Source: Clostridium sp. MSJ-8
GTDB lineage: Bacteria > Bacillota > Clostridia > Clostridiales > Clostridiaceae
Assembly (NCBI RefSeq): GCF_018918325.1
Contig: NZ_JAHLQH010000019.1
Coordinates: 1-64,000 of the forward strand
Direction: 5' to 3'
DNA length: 64,000 nt
Shown one piece after another: positions 47,636 to 58,055 of this stretch. Made by a program: the position numbers and the translations under genes. The stretch's first letter is position 1; every line of letters starts with the position of its first letter. The notes beneath the pieces are model-generated. The model did no database searches. It was not told where the DNA came from and saw nothing but the letters and a program-made list of their open reading frames with translations.

Positions 47636-47971
47636 ATGGAAGCTAGAGCTATAGCTAAATACGTTAGAATGTCTCCAATAAAAGTAGGAGCTGTTCTTGA
47701 TTTAATAAGAGGAAAGAGCGTAAATGAAGCTTTTGCTATATTAGAATATTCTCCAAGAGTAGCAGCAGATGAAATACTTAATGTATTAAAATCAGCAGTT
47801 GCTAATGCAGAAAATAATAATGCACTTGATTCTGACAGATTATATGTATCAGAAGCATATGTTGGTCAAGGTCCAACATTAAAGAGATACAGACCAATGG
47901 ATCATGGTAAAGCATTTAGAATAAACAAAAAGACTAGTCATATAACAGTAGTTGTTAAAGAAAGAGCTTAA
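47636..47971 (+). CDS. rplV: 50S ribosomal protein L22
   Basis: This 111-residue L22 has a loop that narrows the exit tunnel together with L4. It starts [25 protein letters not shown] and has the tunnel hairpin [18 protein letters not shown], with macrolide-sensitive wild-type layout. The ATG follows AAAGGAGG. Confidence 0.97.
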   Translation: MEARAIAKYVRMSPIKVGAVLDLIRGKSVNEAFAILEYSPRVAADEILNVLKSAVANAENNNALDSDRLYVSEAYVGQGPTLKRYRPMDHGKAFRINKKTSHITVVVKERA

Positions 47972-47990
47972 AAGAAGGAGGGAAAGAATA

Positions 47991-48656
47991 GTGGGTCAAA
48001 AAGTAAATCCTCATGGACTTAGAGTTGGCGTTATTAAGGATTGGAATGCAAAATGGTATGCTAACAAAGCAGATTTTGCTAACAATTTAGTAGAAGATAA
48101 CAAGATAAGAAAGTTTGTTAAAAAAGAACTATTTGCAGCTGGAATTTCTAAGATAGAAATTGAAAGAGCAGCTAAAAGAGTTAAATTAAATATATATACT
48201 GCAAAACCAGGAGTAGTTATAGGAAAAGGTGGAGCAGGAATTGAAGCTTTAAAAGCTAAGGTTTCAAAGATAGTTACAGAAAAGAATGTTTTAATAAACA
48301 TTGTTGAAGTAAAAAATGCAGAATCAGATGCACAATTAATGGCAGAAAACATTGCTGCACAATTAGAAAAGAGAGTTTCATTCAGAAGAGCTATGAAACA
48401 AACTATTCAAAGAGCTATGAAGCGTGGAGTTAAGGGAGTTAAAACTTCTTGCTCAGGTAGATTAGGTGGCGCTGAAATGGCTAGAACAGAACAATATCAT
48501 GAAGGAACTATACCACTTCAAACATTAAGAGCTGATATCGACTATGGATTTGCAGAAGCCGATACAACTTATGGAAAAATCGGAGTAAAAGTATGGGTAT
48601 ACAATGGCGAAGTTCTTCCAACTAAGAAAGTAGAAAAGGAAGAAGCTGAAGCATAA
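47991..48656 (+). CDS. rpsC: 30S ribosomal protein S3
   Basis: This 221-residue S3 forms part of the mRNA entry site. It starts [17 protein letters not shown], has the KH-domain motif [11 protein letters not shown] and the C-terminal [16 protein letters not shown]. The GTG at 47991 follows GAAGGAGGG; an upstream ATG at 47952 would overlap rplV and is not conserved. A charged tail ends the protein. Confidence 0.97.
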   Translation: MGQKVNPHGLRVGVIKDWNAKWYANKADFANNLVEDNKIRKFVKKELFAAGISKIEIERAAKRVKLNIYTAKPGVVIGKGGAGIEALKAKVSKIVTEKNVLINIVEVKNAESDAQLMAENIAAQLEKRVSFRRAMKQTIQRAMKRGVKGVKTSCSGRLGGAEMARTEQYHEGTIPLQTLRADIDYGFAEADTTYGKIGVKVWVYNGEVLPTKKVEKEEAEA

Positions 48657-48673
48657 GAAAGGAGGAATAAATT

Positions 48674-49108
48674 ATGTTAATGCCTAAGAGAGTTAAGCAT
48701 CGTAAGACTCAACGTGGTAGAATGAAAGGTAAGGCACATAGAGGTAATTTTCTAGCATACGGTGATTATGGAATTCAAGCTACAACTTGTGGTTGGATTA
48801 CAAGCAACCAAATAGAAGCTTCCAGAATTGCAATAAATAGATATATTAAAAGAGGAGGAAAACTTTGGATAAAGATTTTCCCAGATAAGCCAGTTACTGC
48901 AACTCCTGCTGAAACTAGAATGGGTAAAGGTAAAGGAGCAGTTGAATACTGGGTAGCAGTAGTTAAACCAGGTAGAGTTTTATTTGAATTATCAGGTGTA
49001 GGTGAAGAAGTAGCTAGAGAAGCTATGAGACTTGCATCACATAAACTTCCAGTAAAGACTAAGTTCGTTACTAGAAAAGATTTTGAGGAAATGGGTGGTG
49101 AAGAATAA
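48674..49108 (+). CDS. rplP: 50S ribosomal protein L16
   Basis: This 144-residue L16 contacts tRNA at the A site. It has [17 protein letters not shown], the conserved [20 protein letters not shown] segment (here [10 protein letters not shown]) and [18 protein letters not shown]. The ATG at 48674 follows AAGGAGG; an ATG two codons later is an alternative. Its TAATG overlaps the rpmC start. Confidence 0.97.
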   Translation: MLMPKRVKHRKTQRGRMKGKAHRGNFLAYGDYGIQATTCGWITSNQIEASRIAINRYIKRGGKLWIKIFPDKPVTATPAETRMGKGKGAVEYWVAVVKPGRVLFELSGVGEEVAREAMRLASHKLPVKTKFVTRKDFEEMGGEE

Positions 49109-49317
49109 TGAAGGCTAGAGAACTAAAAGAAATAGATAGAAAAGATTCTCAAAACTTAAACGTACAGTTAACAGATCTTAAAGCTGAATTATTCAATTTA
49201 AGATTTCAATTAGCTACCGGACAATTAGATAATCCTATGAGAATAAGAGAAGTTAAGAAATCTATAGCCCAAATCAAAACCATCTTAAGAGAAGAAGAGA
49301 TAAGGGTTCAACAGTAA
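49108..49317 (+). CDS. rpmC: 50S ribosomal protein L29
   Basis: This 69-residue L29 is a two-helix protein near the exit tunnel. It has [12 protein letters not shown], the [26 protein letters not shown] core and a short C-terminal helix. Its ATG overlaps the rplP stop by one base, indicating coupled translation. Confidence 0.96.
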   Translation: MKARELKEIDRKDSQNLNVQLTDLKAELFNLRFQLATGQLDNPMRIREVKKSIAQIKTILREEEIRVQQ

Positions 49318-49340
49318 TTCGAAAAGGAGGTAGGCCTTAA

Positions 49341-49595
49341 ATGGAAAGAGGATTAAGAAAGAAGAGAATCGGAAGAGTTGTTTCTAATAAAATGGATAAG
49401 ACTATCGTAGTTGCTGTTGAAACTAAGGTAAGACATCCGCTTTACGGTAAAACTGTAAATAGAACAACTAAGTTTAAAGCTCATGACGAAAATAATGAAG
49501 CTCAAATAAACGATAGAGTATTAATAATGGAAACTAAGCCAATATCTAAAGATAAGAGATGGAGACTTGTTGAAATAGTTGAAAAAGCTAAATAA
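49341..49595 (+). CDS. rpsQ: 30S ribosomal protein S17
   Basis: This 84-residue S17 is an OB-fold protein that binds 16S rRNA early in assembly. It has [38 protein letters not shown] and the C-terminal [12 protein letters not shown]. The ATG follows AAAGGAGGT. Confidence 0.97.
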   Translation: MERGLRKKRIGRVVSNKMDKTIVVAVETKVRHPLYGKTVNRTTKFKAHDENNEAQINDRVLIMETKPISKDKRWRLVEIVEKAK

Positions 49596-49624
49596 TACGC
49601 GTTAAACTGAAAGGAGGGTATTCA

Positions 49625-49993
49625 ATGATACAACAACAAACTGTTCTTAAGGTTGGAGATAACTCAGGAGCAAAAGAAATAATGTGTATAAGAGTTCTTG
49701 GTGGTTCTAAAAGAAAGTTTGGAAACATCGGAGACGTAATAGTAGCAAGCGTTAAAAGTGCAACACCAGGCGGAGTTGTTAAAAAAGGTGAAGTTGTTAA
49801 GGCTGTTATAGTAAGATCAAAGAGAGGATTAAGAAGAGCTGACGGTTCTTATATCAAATTTGATGAAAATGCAGCAGTTATAATAAAAGATGATAAGCAA
49901 CCAAGAGGAACTCGTATATTCGGACCTGTTGCTAGGGAGCTAAGAGATAAAGAGTTTAATAAAATATTATCATTAGCACCAGAAGTTCTATAA
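49625..49993 (+). CDS. rplN: 50S ribosomal protein L14
   Basis: This 122-residue L14 forms an intersubunit bridge and is the target of the silencing factor RsfS. It starts [18 protein letters not shown] and has [14 protein letters not shown] and [23 protein letters not shown]. Its length is exactly typical. The ATG follows AAAGGAGGG. Confidence 0.97.
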   Translation: MIQQQTVLKVGDNSGAKEIMCIRVLGGSKRKFGNIGDVIVASVKSATPGGVVKKGEVVKAVIVRSKRGLRRADGSYIKFDENAAVIIKDDKQPRGTRIFGPVARELRDKEFNKILSLAPEVL

Positions 49994-50010
49994 TAGAGGA
50001 GGTGTCTAAT

Positions 50011-50325
50011 TTGAAAGTGCACGTAAAAAAGAATGACAATGTTATAGTTGTTTCAGGTAAAGATAAAGGTAAAACTGGAGAAGTTTTAAAAGTATATCCT
50101 AAAACAGGCAAAGTAATTGTTTCAGGAGTTAATATAGTTAAAAAACATCAAAAGGCTAACAGAAACCAAGCTGAAAGTGCAATAATCGAAAAAGAAGGTG
50201 CAATATACAGCTCAAAGGTTATGTTATACTGCAAAAAATGTAAATCTGCTACAAGAGTTAGCAATAAGATATTAGAAGATGGTTCAAAAGTTAGAGTATG
50301 TAAAAAGTGCGGAGAAACATTCTAA
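50011..50325 (+). CDS. rplX: 50S ribosomal protein L24
   Basis: This 104-residue L24 starts 50S assembly. The KOW motif is VIVVSGKDKGKTGEVLKVYPKTGKV. The C-terminal half has CKKC and CKKC pairs that may bind zinc. I chose the TTG at 50011, which gives the family-like KVHVKKND start with GGAGG eight bases upstream; the GTG at 50002 overlaps that site. Confidence 0.95.
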   Translation: MKVHVKKNDNVIVVSGKDKGKTGEVLKVYPKTGKVIVSGVNIVKKHQKANRNQAESAIIEKEGAIYSSKVMLYCKKCKSATRVSNKILEDGSKVRVCKKCGETF

Positions 50326-50354
50326 TAGAATCTGAAAGGAGGTACTCGTAAACA

Positions 50355-50894
50355 ATGGCAAGACTAAAAGAAAAGTATGATAATGAAATAGTATCAGCTA
50401 TGATGGAAAAGTTCGGTTATAAAAACATAATGGAAGTTCCTAAATTAGAAAAAATAGTAATCAACATGGGTGTTGGTGAAGCTAGAGAAAATCAAAAAGT
50501 ATTAGAATCTGCAGTTGCTGATTTGACTTTAATAGCAGGTCAAAAACCTATATTAACAAGAGCAAAGAAGTCAGTTGCGAACTTTAAAATAAGAGAAAAC
50601 ATGGCTCTAGGATGTAAAGTAACATTAAGAAGCGAAAAAATGTATGAATTTGCTGATAAGTTAGTATCAATAGCATTACCAAGAGTTAGAGATTTCAGAG
50701 GAGTTTCTGATAAATCATTTGATGGTAGAGGAAACTATTCACTAGGTATTAAAGAACAATTAATATTCCCAGAAATTGAATACGATAAAGTTGATAAAGT
50801 AAGAGGAATGGATATCATCTTCGTTACAAGCGCTAAGACTGACGAAGAAGCAAGAGAATTATTAAGATTCCTTGGAATGCCATTCGCTCAATAA
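50355..50894 (+). CDS. rplE: 50S ribosomal protein L5
   Basis: This 179-residue L5 binds 5S rRNA and contacts tRNA at the P site. It has [15 protein letters not shown], the [23 protein letters not shown] segment and [21 protein letters not shown]. The ATG follows GAAAGGAGG by about 12 bases. Confidence 0.97.
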   Translation: MARLKEKYDNEIVSAMMEKFGYKNIMEVPKLEKIVINMGVGEARENQKVLESAVADLTLIAGQKPILTRAKKSVANFKIRENMALGCKVTLRSEKMYEFADKLVSIALPRVRDFRGVSDKSFDGRGNYSLGIKEQLIFPEIEYDKVDKVRGMDIIFVTSAKTDEEARELLRFLGMPFAQ

Positions 50895-50909
50895 TAAGGA
50901 GGGAACACG

Positions 50910-51095
50910 ATGGCACGTAAGGCAATTATTGAAAAATGGAGTAAAACACCTAAGTATAGCACAAGAGCTTATACTAGATGTAGAATATGTGGTAGACCAC
51001 ATTCAGTATTAAAGAAATATGGTATCTGCCGTATTTGCTTTAGAGAACTTGCTTATAAGGGAGAAATTCCAGGATGCAAGAAGGCAAGCTGGTAA
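50910..51095 (+). CDS. rpsZ: 30S ribosomal protein S14, zinc form (type Z)
   Basis: This 61-residue S14 is the short zinc-binding form found in Firmicutes. The zinc ligands are CRIC (Cys24, Cys27) and CRIC (Cys40, Cys43). It begins [22 protein letters not shown]. The ATG follows AAGGAGGG. The longer zinc-free paralogue is not in this window. Confidence 0.97.
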   Translation: MARKAIIEKWSKTPKYSTRAYTRCRICGRPHSVLKKYGICRICFRELAYKGEIPGCKKASW

Positions 51096-51125
51096 TACAA
51101 GTTATCGAAAGGAGGCACATTAAAA

Positions 51126-51524
51126 ATGGTTATGACAGATCCAATAGCAGATTTGCTAACACGTATAAGAAACGCAAATGCTGTTAAACATGAAGTAGTT
51201 GAAGTACCTTCTTCAAATGTTAAGAAGGAAATTACAAATATATTATTACAAGAAGGATATATTAAAGAAATTGATGAATATAGTGATGGAATAGTTCCAA
51301 TGTTAAGAATATCTCTTAAATATGGTGCTAACAAGGAAAAGGTAATCACTGGAATCAAGAGAATATCTAAACCAGGATTAAGAGTTTATTGTAAGAAGGA
51401 AGAAATTCCTAAAGTTCTTAATGGTTTAGGAGTAGCTATAATATCAACTTCAAAAGGAATAATGGTTGATAGAGAAGCTAGAAAATTAGGACTAGGCGGA
51501 GAAGTTATCTGCTACGTTTGGTAG
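51126..51524 (+). CDS. rpsH: 30S ribosomal protein S8
   Basis: This 132-residue S8 binds helix 21 of 16S rRNA. It starts [17 protein letters not shown] and has [24 protein letters not shown] and the C-terminal [26 protein letters not shown]. The ATG follows AAAGGAGGC. In E. coli S8 represses the spc operon; no matching RNA site is recognised here. Confidence 0.97.
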   Translation: MVMTDPIADLLTRIRNANAVKHEVVEVPSSNVKKEITNILLQEGYIKEIDEYSDGIVPMLRISLKYGANKEKVITGIKRISKPGLRVYCKKEEIPKVLNGLGVAIISTSKGIMVDREARKLGLGGEVICYVW

Positions 51525-51579
51525 AATAAAAAGTTTTAGTTAAAATATAATGTACGATAATTAATCAGGAGGTGCGACA

Positions 51580-52122
51580 ATGTCAAGAGTAGGTAGATTA
51601 CCAATAGCTATACCTGCTGGCGTAACTGTTAGTGTAACACCAGACAACGTTGTTACAGTAAAAGGCGCTAAGGGTCAATTAGTAAAAGCTATGCACAAAG
51701 ACATGAGAATTGCGGTTGAAGACAACCATGTAGTTGTTACAAGACCAAGCGACGTGAAAGAGCACAGAGCTCTTCATGGATTAACTAGAGCTCTTATAAA
51801 CAATATGATAATCGGAGTTTCAGAAGGTTACCAAAAAACTTTAGATTTAGTTGGTGTTGGTTATAGAGCACAATTACAAGGAAAGAAACTTGTAATGAAT
51901 CTTGGATTCTCACATCCAGTAGAAGTAGAACCAATGGAAGGAATTACTTTCGAAACTCCTGCAGCTACTAAGGTTGTTATCAAGGGAATCGATAAGCAAT
52001 TAGTTGGAGCTCAAGCAGCTGATATAAGACGTTGGAGAAAACCTGAACCATATAAGGGTAAAGGAATTAAATACGAAAATGAAGTTATCAGACGTAAAGA
52101 AGGTAAGACTGGTAAGAAATAA
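51580..52122 (+). CDS. rplF: 50S ribosomal protein L6
   Basis: This 180-residue L6 has two similar domains and contacts the sarcin-ricin loop region. It starts [14 protein letters not shown] and has [25 protein letters not shown] and the C-terminal [20 protein letters not shown]. The ATG follows CAGGAGGTG. Neighbours and length are standard. Confidence 0.97.
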   Translation: MSRVGRLPIAIPAGVTVSVTPDNVVTVKGAKGQLVKAMHKDMRIAVEDNHVVVTRPSDVKEHRALHGLTRALINNMIIGVSEGYQKTLDLVGVGYRAQLQGKKLVMNLGFSHPVEVEPMEGITFETPAATKVVIKGIDKQLVGAQAADIRRWRKPEPYKGKGIKYENEVIRRKEGKTGKK

Positions 52123-52141
52123 TTAGGAAGGAGTGAGATCT

Positions 52142-52501
52142 ATGTTCAAGAAGGCAGACAAAAACGCTAAAAGAGTTAGACGTCACCTTAGAGTTCGTAA
52201 GAAAGTTTTCGGTACTCCTGAAAGACCAAGACTTTCAGTATATAGAAGTGAAAAGAATATCTATGCACAAGTAATAGATGATATAAATTCAAAAACATTA
52301 GTTTCTGCATCTAGTTTAGAAAAAGGTTTTTCAGCAAACGGTGGAAACAAAGAAGGTGCTAAAGCTGTTGGTGAATTAATAGCTAAAAAAGCTTTAGAAA
52401 ACGGAATTTCAGAAGTTGTATTTGATAGAGGTGGATATGTATATCACGGAAGAGTACAACAATTAGCTGAAGCAGCAAGAGAAGCAGGATTAAAATTCTA
52501 A
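52142..52501 (+). CDS. rplR: 50S ribosomal protein L18
   Basis: This 119-residue L18 carries 5S rRNA into the large subunit. It has [24 protein letters not shown] and the C-terminal [23 protein letters not shown]. The ATG at 52142 has AAGGAG ten bases upstream; a GTG at 52133 touches that site and is unlikely. Confidence 0.97.
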   Translation: MFKKADKNAKRVRRHLRVRKKVFGTPERPRLSVYRSEKNIYAQVIDDINSKTLVSASSLEKGFSANGGNKEGAKAVGELIAKKALENGISEVVFDRGGYVYHGRVQQLAEAAREAGLKF

Positions 52502-52519
52502 AAATAAGGAGGGAAATAC

Positions 52520-53020
52520 ATGAGAATCGATCCTAATACATTAGGTGACCTTAAGGAAAAAGTTGTTTTTATAAACAGAGTAACTAAGGTTGTTAAAGGT
52601 GGTAGAAACTTTAGATTCAGCGCACTAGTAGTTGTTGGAGATGAAAACGGACATGTAGGCGTTGGAATGGGAAAATCTATCGAAATTCCTGTTGCAATTA
52701 AAAAAGGAATTGAAGATGCTAAGAAGAACATGGTAGAAGTAGCTCAAGTAGGAACTACTATTCCTCATGAAATATATGGCGAATTTGGAACTGGAAAAGT
52801 TCTTATAATGCCAGCTAAAGAAGGTACAGGAGTTATCGCTGGAGGTCCAGCTAGATCTGTATTAGAATTAGCAGGAATTAAAGACGTAAGAGCTAAATCA
52901 TTAGGTTCAAACAATCCAAGAAACATGGTTAATGCAACTATTAATGGATTAGCTAACTTAAGAACAGCTGAACAAATAGCTAAATTAAGAGGAAAAACTG
53001 TTGAGGAAATATTAGGTTAG
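52520..53020 (+). CDS. rpsE: 30S ribosomal protein S5
   Basis: This 166-residue S5 helps keep decoding accurate. The N-terminal double-stranded RNA-binding domain has [22 protein letters not shown], followed by [19 protein letters not shown]. The C-terminal domain includes [23 protein letters not shown]. The ATG follows AAGGAGGG. It is 13 bases from rpmD. Confidence 0.97.
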   Translation: MRIDPNTLGDLKEKVVFINRVTKVVKGGRNFRFSALVVVGDENGHVGVGMGKSIEIPVAIKKGIEDAKKNMVEVAQVGTTIPHEIYGEFGTGKVLIMPAKEGTGVIAGGPARSVLELAGIKDVRAKSLGSNNPRNMVNATINGLANLRTAEQIAKLRGKTVEEILG

Positions 53021-53033
53021 GAGGTATATTGCG

Positions 53034-53213
53034 ATGGCTAAGTTAAGAATTACATTAGTAAAGAGCTTAATAGGTAGAAAGAAAGACCATATTGCTACTG
53101 CAAATGCCTTAGGACTTAAGAAGATAGGTAAAACAGTAGAACATGAGGGAACTCCTCAAATCAATGGTATGATAAAGAAAATAGACTACTTATTGAAGGT
53201 AGAAGAAATATAG
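53034..53213 (+). CDS. rpmD: 50S ribosomal protein L30
   Basis: This 59-residue L30 has the conserved [34 protein letters not shown] core. It lies between rpsE and rplO, as expected for the spc operon. The ATG at 53034 follows TAGGAGGT, which overlaps the rpsE stop codon. The C-terminus is DYLLKVEEI. Confidence 0.96.
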   Translation: MAKLRITLVKSLIGRKKDHIATANALGLKKIGKTVEHEGTPQINGMIKKIDYLLKVEEI

Positions 53214-53234
53214 TTAAGAGGAGGTGTGCTTAGT

Positions 53235-53675
53235 ATGAAACTTCATGAATTAAAACCAGCAGCTGGTAGCAAGAAAGCTCCTAAGAGAGTTGGTAGAGGT
53301 ACTGGTTCAGGTTTAGGAAGAAACGCTGGTAAAGGTGAAAAAGGACAAAACGCTAGATCAGGTGGTGGAGTTAGACCAGGATTCGAAGGTGGTCAAATGC
53401 CATTATACAGAAGACTTCCTAAGAGAGGATTCACTAACATATTTGCAAAAGAAATCATCAGTATTAATGTTGATAGATTAAATAGATTTGAAAATGGAAC
53501 AGAAGTTACTCCAGAATTATTACTAGAAACAAGAGTAATAAGCAAAATAAAAGATGGAGTTAAGATATTAGGAAATGGAACATTAGAAAAGAGCCTAACA
53601 ATAAAAGGCTGTAAGCTATCTAAATCTGCAAAAGAAAAGATAGAAGCAGCTGGAGGAAAAGTTGAGGTGATTTAA
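53235..53675 (+). CDS. rplO: 50S ribosomal protein L15
   Basis: This 146-residue L15 has the glycine-rich, basic N-terminal tail ([18 protein letters not shown]...[24 protein letters not shown]) that threads through 23S rRNA, and a compact C-terminal domain. The ATG at 53235 has AGGAGG ten bases upstream; a GTG at 53226 abuts that site. It ends two bases before secY. Confidence 0.97.
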   Translation: MKLHELKPAAGSKKAPKRVGRGTGSGLGRNAGKGEKGQNARSGGGVRPGFEGGQMPLYRRLPKRGFTNIFAKEIISINVDRLNRFENGTEVTPELLLETRVISKIKDGVKILGNGTLEKSLTIKGCKLSKSAKEKIEAAGGKVEVI

Positions 53676-53677
53676 TA

Positions 53678-54955
53678 ATGCTATCAACCCTACGTAATGC
53701 CTGGAAAGTTCCAGAAATGAGAAAAAAGTTCATATGGACTATAGTATTAGTAGCAATATTCAGGATGGGAATTCATGTTCCTTGTCCTGGTGTTAGTTCT
53801 GACTTTCTTAAACAATTAACAGATCAAAGTTCTTTGATGGGATTTTATGATTTGATTTCAGGTGGAGCATTTAGTGATTTTAGTATATTAGCATTAGGTG
53901 TTATGCCTTATATTAATGCCTCAATCATAATGCAATTATTAACTATTGCAATTCCTGCTTTAGAACAATTGCAAAAAGAAGGTCAAGAAGGCAGAAATAA
54001 AATTCAAAATGCAACTCGTTATGTTGCAATTGGTATAGCAGTAATTCTTGCAATTGGAGTACTTACAACATTATCTAATTACGGTGGTACTTCAGGAATT
54101 ACAAAATTCGAATATGTTGTAATAGTGCTATCACTTATTGTTGGATCTACATTCTGTATATGGTTAGGAGATCAAATTACAACAAAAGGATTTGGAAATG
54201 GAACATCAATATTAATTTTTGTTAATATTATTTCTAGAATTCCTAAATCAGTATATGCTTTATATCAATCGGTAAAGGCTGGAACATTAAATGCAGTTGA
54301 ATTAGCATTATTTATAGTTGGAATAGTAGTATTAATCGCATTAGCTGTATATTTCAGTTTAGCTGAAAGAAGAATACCTGTACAATATGCTGGTAAAGCA
54401 GTTGGAAATAGAGTTTCAAAGGCTCAAACAACTCATATACCATTAAGTATAATTAGTGCAGCAGTAATAGCAATAATATTTGCTATGTCTGTAATGACAT
54501 TTTGTGAAGCGTTAGCTCAATTCTTCCCTAATAATGGGGTATTAGAATGGTTAACAACAAGTAAATACAGTGTATTAAATAAAGGAACTTGGATGTATCC
54601 AGTACTTTATGCAATACTTACAGTATTCTTTACTTGGTTCTATAATGAAGTTACATTAAAGCCAGAAGAAATGGCTGAAAATTTAAATAAATCATCAGGT
54701 ATAGTAGTAGGTGTAAGACCTGGTAAAGATACTGAAAAGTACTTTAGTACAGTAATTGCAAAAATATCTATTATAGGTGGTATATTTGCTGCAATATTAG
54801 CTGTAATACCTGTAATTTTACAACAAACTGAAAAATTTGGATCTACATCATTTGGTGCAACAGCTATTTTGATTGTAATTGGAGTTGCTCTTGATTTCTC
54901 AAGAAGACTTGATTCACAAATGGTTATGCGTCATTATGAAGGATTCCTTAAATAA
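53678..54955 (+). CDS. secY: preprotein translocase channel SecY
   Basis: This 425-residue SecY forms the protein-conducting channel of the plasma membrane with SecE. About ten membrane helices are visible. Conserved segments include the [15 protein letters not shown] plug-side helix, the cytoplasmic loop [12 protein letters not shown] and the C-terminal [15 protein letters not shown]. The ATG at 53678 has GAGGTGAT just upstream within rplO. Expression with ribosomal genes matches secretion capacity to growth. Confidence 0.97.
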   Translation: MLSTLRNAWKVPEMRKKFIWTIVLVAIFRMGIHVPCPGVSSDFLKQLTDQSSLMGFYDLISGGAFSDFSILALGVMPYINASIIMQLLTIAIPALEQLQKEGQEGRNKIQNATRYVAIGIAVILAIGVLTTLSNYGGTSGITKFEYVVIVLSLIVGSTFCIWLGDQITTKGFGNGTSILIFVNIISRIPKSVYALYQSVKAGTLNAVELALFIVGIVVLIALAVYFSLAERRIPVQYAGKAVGNRVSKAQTTHIPLSIISAAVIAIIFAMSVMTFCEALAQFFPNNGVLEWLTTSKYSVLNKGTWMYPVLYAILTVFFTWFYNEVTLKPEEMAENLNKSSGIVVGVRPGKDTEKYFSTVIAKISIIGGIFAAILAVIPVILQQTEKFGSTSFGATAILIVIGVALDFSRRLDSQMVMRHYEGFLK

Positions 54956-54978
54956 GATTTTATATATTGGAGATGATG

Positions 54979-55626
54979 ATGCCCGTGAAGATTATATTAT
55001 TAGGACCCCCAGGAGCTGGAAAGGGTACACAGGCAAAATCAATTAGTAACAGATATGAAATACCTCATATTTCTACAGGGGATATTTTCAGAAAGAACAT
55101 TTCTGAAAATACACCTCTTGGAATAGAGGCTAAGAAATACATGGACAACGGACAATTAGTCCCAGACCAAGTTACAATAGACATGGTTAAAGATAGATTA
55201 TGTGAGGACGATTGTAAGAAGGGATATCTATTAGACGGTTTTCCAAGAACAGTAAGTCAAGCTGAAGCACTTCAAGCATTCTTAGAGGAAAGAAATGAAT
55301 CATTAGATTGTGCATTATTAATTGATGTACCTAAGGAATTTATTCTTGAAAGAATGACAGGAAGAAGAGTGTGCCCATCATGTGGCGCAAGCTATCATGT
55401 TAAATTCAATCCTCCTAAGGATGGAAAATGTGAATTATGTGGATCAGAAGTTGTTCAAAGAAAAGATGATACTGTAGAAACTGTTAAAGAAAGATTAGAC
55501 GTATATGAAAAACAAACTCAACCACTAATTGATTATTATAAAGAAAAGAAATTATTATCAACAGTAGATGGTACAAAAGCTATAAATGAAGTTTTTGAAG
55601 GTATCTGCGATGTTTTGAAAAAATAA
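54979..55626 (+). CDS. adk: adenylate kinase
   Basis: Adk interconverts AMP plus ATP and two ADP. The P-loop [10 protein letters not shown] is near the N-terminus, then STGDIFR and the DGFPRT motif. The lid (about residues 125-160) carries four cysteines, CPSC and CELC, which bind zinc as in Gram-positive enzymes. Several starts are possible after GGAG at 54969: ATG 54979 (215 residues), used here, or GTG 54985, which gives the family-like [10 protein letters not shown]. The map gene that usually follows is absent. Confidence 0.95.
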   Translation: MPVKIILLGPPGAGKGTQAKSISNRYEIPHISTGDIFRKNISENTPLGIEAKKYMDNGQLVPDQVTIDMVKDRLCEDDCKKGYLLDGFPRTVSQAEALQAFLEERNESLDCALLIDVPKEFILERMTGRRVCPSCGASYHVKFNPPKDGKCELCGSEVVQRKDDTVETVKERLDVYEKQTQPLIDYYKEKKLLSTVDGTKAINEVFEGICDVLKK

Positions 55627-55717
55627 TATTTAGTCTAAGATACTAAGATTTAATAACAAGTTGCTTAGTAATAAATGTTTAGACATTTATACTAAGGTAA
55701 TCATCGAGGTGGAAAAT

Positions 55718-55999
55718 TTGCAGAGCAATGACTTGATAGGAAAAGTGGTACTTTCAAAAGCTGGTAGAGATAAGAATCATTTATATATTGTAATTGGGAT
55801 TATAAATTCTGAGTATATTTTATTAGCAAATGGAGATACTAAGACATTAGATAAGCCTAAGAAAAAGAAAGTAAAGCATTTGAGTTTTCTATCAGAAGTT
55901 AATGATGAAATAAAGTCAGCCATAGTTAATAAAGATAAAAGTACTGACCTAAAAATAAAGAGTTTTTTAAAGTTAAAAGGCATTGTTAAGGAGGGTTGA
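55718..55999 (+). CDS. KOW-domain RNA-binding protein (L14e-like)
   Basis: This 93-residue protein has a KOW-like motif near the N-terminus ([23 protein letters not shown]) and a basic middle ([12 protein letters not shown]). Similar proteins, often labelled L14e/L6e/L27e-like RNA-binding proteins, lie before infA in many Firmicutes. Their role in the ribosome is unproven. The TTG at 55718 follows GAGGTGG by five bases; a longer frame from 55661 lacks support. Its end overlaps the infA upstream region. Confidence 0.85.
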   Translation: MQSNDLIGKVVLSKAGRDKNHLYIVIGIINSEYILLANGDTKTLDKPKKKKVKHLSFLSEVNDEIKSAIVNKDKSTDLKIKSFLKLKGIVKEG

Positions 56000-56006
56000 T
56001 TACCTT

Positions 56007-56225
56007 ATGTCAAAAGATGATGTAATAGAAATGCAAGGTACCGTGTTAGAAGCGTTACCAAATGCCAGGTTCCAAGTTGAACTAGAAAGTGGGCACACAA
56101 TTCTAGCGCATATATCAGGAAAGTTAAGAATGAACTTCATAAGAATTTTACCTGGAGATAAAGTTACAGTAGAGCTTTCTCCATACGATTTAACAAGAGG
56201 TAGAATTACATGGAGAGCTAAATAG
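56007..56225 (+). CDS. infA: translation initiation factor IF-1
   Basis: This 72-residue IF-1 is an OB-fold protein that occupies the 30S A site during initiation. It has [59 protein letters not shown]. The ATG at 56007 follows AAGGAGGG and gives the standard length; an in-frame TTG lies upstream within the binding site region. Confidence 0.97.
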   Translation: MSKDDVIEMQGTVLEALPNARFQVELESGHTILAHISGKLRMNFIRILPGDKVTVELSPYDLTRGRITWRAK

Positions 56226-56254
56226 TTTTTAGATTTTATCTAAAATCAATATAA

Positions 56255-56383
<129 letters not shown>

Positions 56384-56411
56384 AAAATCAAAAAAAATGT
56401 AGAAATCTTGA

Positions 56412-56449
56412 AATTTTATTTGACTTTTTTGCAAAAGTCAAATAAAATT
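56412..56449. repeat. 17-bp perfect inverted repeat upstream of the alpha operon
   Basis: AATTTTATTTGACTTTT (56412-56428) is the exact complement of AAAAGTCAAATAAAATT (56433-56449), with loop TTGC. A possible -35 TTGCAA (56429-56434) begins in the loop and TATAGT (56451-56456) follows after 16 bases, so the repeat overlaps a candidate promoter. It could be a terminator of the spc operon or an operator. Confidence 0.6.
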
Positions 56450-56456
56450 ATATAGT

Positions 56457-56573
56457 CAATGTTTTAATAATTAGGTTTTAGGTGCGGCTGAATGTTATAA
56501 TAACATGCCTAGAATTTTATTATAAATAATATTACTTTTAAGGCATTTTAATTACCAGGAGGTGTAAATTTTA
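56457..56573 (+). promoter_or_regulatory. leader of the alpha operon (rpsM)
   Basis: The region holds a nested hairpin: TAGG (about 56477) can pair with CCTA (about 56509) around the palindrome ATGTTATAATAACAT. The leader of about 110 nt before rpsM is where S4 would act in related alpha operons, and rpsD is in this operon. Similarity to a known S4 site is not established. Confidence 0.35.
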
Positions 56574-56939
56574 ATGGCAAGAATAGCAGGTGTTGACCTA
56601 CCAAGAGAAAAAAGAGTTGAAATAGGTCTAACATATATATATGGAATAGGGCTTCCAACTTCACAAAAAATATTAGCTGAATGCGGAATAAACCCTGATA
56701 CTAGAGTTAAAGACTTAACTGAAGAAGAAGTTAACGATATAAGAACTTACATCAAGAATATTAACGTTGAAGGTGACTTAAGAAGAGAAGTTGCTTTAAA
56801 CATTAAGAGACTTCAAGAAATTGGATGTTATAGAGGTATTAGACATAGAAGAGGTCTTCCAGTTAGAGGACAAAAAACTAAGACTAATGCTAGAACTAGA
56901 AAAGGTCCTAAGAAGACTATAGCTAATAAGAAGAAGTAA
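56574..56939 (+). CDS. rpsM: 30S ribosomal protein S13
   Basis: This 121-residue S13 lies in the 30S head and touches the P-site tRNA and the large subunit. It starts [25 protein letters not shown] and ends with the basic [23 protein letters not shown] tail. The ATG follows CCAGGAGGTG by about ten bases. It is first in rpsM-rpsK-rpsD-rpoA-rplQ. Confidence 0.97.
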   Translation: MARIAGVDLPREKRVEIGLTYIYGIGLPTSQKILAECGINPDTRVKDLTEEEVNDIRTYIKNINVEGDLRREVALNIKRLQEIGCYRGIRHRRGLPVRGQKTKTNARTRKGPKKTIANKKK

Positions 56940-56954
56940 TAAGGAGGTAAAGTA

Positions 56955-57350
56955 ATGGCAGCTCAAAAAGTTAAGAAGACTAGAAGAAAAAAAGAAAGAA
57001 AAAATGTTGAGCATGGTGCAGCACACATCAAATCAACTTTTAATAACTCAATAGTTACTTTAACAGATGCAGCAGGTAATGCTTTATCATGGTCTAGTGC
57101 TGGAGCTTTAGGATTCAGAGGATCAAGAAAGAGCACTCCTTATGCTGCACAAATGGCAGCAGAAACTGCAGCTAAAGCAGCTATGGAACATGGATTAAAG
57201 AGCATTGAAGTATATGTTAAAGGTCCAGGTTCAGGAAGAGAAGCAGCTATAAGATCATTACAAGCTGCTGGTTTAGAAGTAACTTTAATAAAAGATGTTA
57301 CTCCAATACCACACAATGGATGTAGACCACCAAAAAGAAGAAGAGTTTAG
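56955..57350 (+). CDS. rpsK: 30S ribosomal protein S11
   Basis: This 131-residue S11 is on the 30S platform near the mRNA exit. It has [47 protein letters not shown] and the C-terminal [18 protein letters not shown]. The ATG follows AAGGAGGT. Confidence 0.97.
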   Translation: MAAQKVKKTRRKKERKNVEHGAAHIKSTFNNSIVTLTDAAGNALSWSSAGALGFRGSRKSTPYAAQMAAETAAKAAMEHGLKSIEVYVKGPGSGREAAIRSLQAAGLEVTLIKDVTPIPHNGCRPPKRRRV

Positions 57351-57377
57351 TACAGTCGTTTAGGAGGTGTAAATTTA

Positions 57378-57998
57378 ATGGCAAGATATACTGGAGCTAC
57401 ATGTAAGTTATGTAGAAGAGAAGGTATGAAATTATTCCTTAAAGGGGATAGATGTTATACAGATAAATGTGCTTTTGCTAGAAGAAGCTATGCACCGGGA
57501 CAACATGGCGCTAACAAGAAAAAGGTGTCAGGTTACGGATTACAACTTAGAGAAAAGCAAAAAGCTAAGAGAATATATGGCGTATTAGAAAGCCAATTTA
57601 GAAAATATTATGAAAAAGCTGAACATATGAAGGGCATCACAGGTGAAAACTTACTTAAGTTATTGGAATTAAGACTTGATAACGTAGTATACAAATTAGG
57701 ATTTGGTTCATCTAGAAATGAAGCTAGACAATTAGTTACTCATGGTCATTTCTTAGTAAATGGTAAGAAAGTAGATATTCCATCATTTAAAGTTTCTGTT
57801 GGTGATGTTATTTCTGTATGTGAAAAGAGCAGAGGTACTGAAAAGTTCAAGACTTTCGCTGAAAATCCAAAGGCTATGCCAAAATGGATAGAAGCAAATA
57901 TCGAAAATTTCGAAGGTAAAGTTGTAGCTGAACCTGAAAGAGATGATATAGAAGTACCAATTAATGAAACTCTTATCGTCGAATTATACAGCAAATAA
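57378..57998 (+). CDS. rpsD: 30S ribosomal protein S4
   Basis: This 206-residue S4 starts 30S assembly. The N-terminal zinc-binding region has CKLCRREG and CYTDKCAF. The S4 RNA-binding domain has [36 protein letters not shown]. The ATG follows TAGGAGGTG. S4 is in the alpha operon, as in clostridia, rather than separate as in Bacillus. Confidence 0.97.
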   Translation: MARYTGATCKLCRREGMKLFLKGDRCYTDKCAFARRSYAPGQHGANKKKVSGYGLQLREKQKAKRIYGVLESQFRKYYEKAEHMKGITGENLLKLLELRLDNVVYKLGFGSSRNEARQLVTHGHFLVNGKKVDIPSFKVSVGDVISVCEKSRGTEKFKTFAENPKAMPKWIEANIENFEGKVVAEPERDDIEVPINETLIVELYSK

Positions 57999-58055
57999 TA
58001 GGTATGCCCTCAGAAGCAAGTTGCCATTTTTTAAAAACAAGGAGGGTTTGTGTGT

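Noticed and set aside
56433-56460. AGTCAAA followed by AGTCAAT as a second CtsR operator
   Set aside because: The two heptads are 11 bases apart instead of three, and the first is part of a perfect palindrome, so the CtsR consensus is not met.
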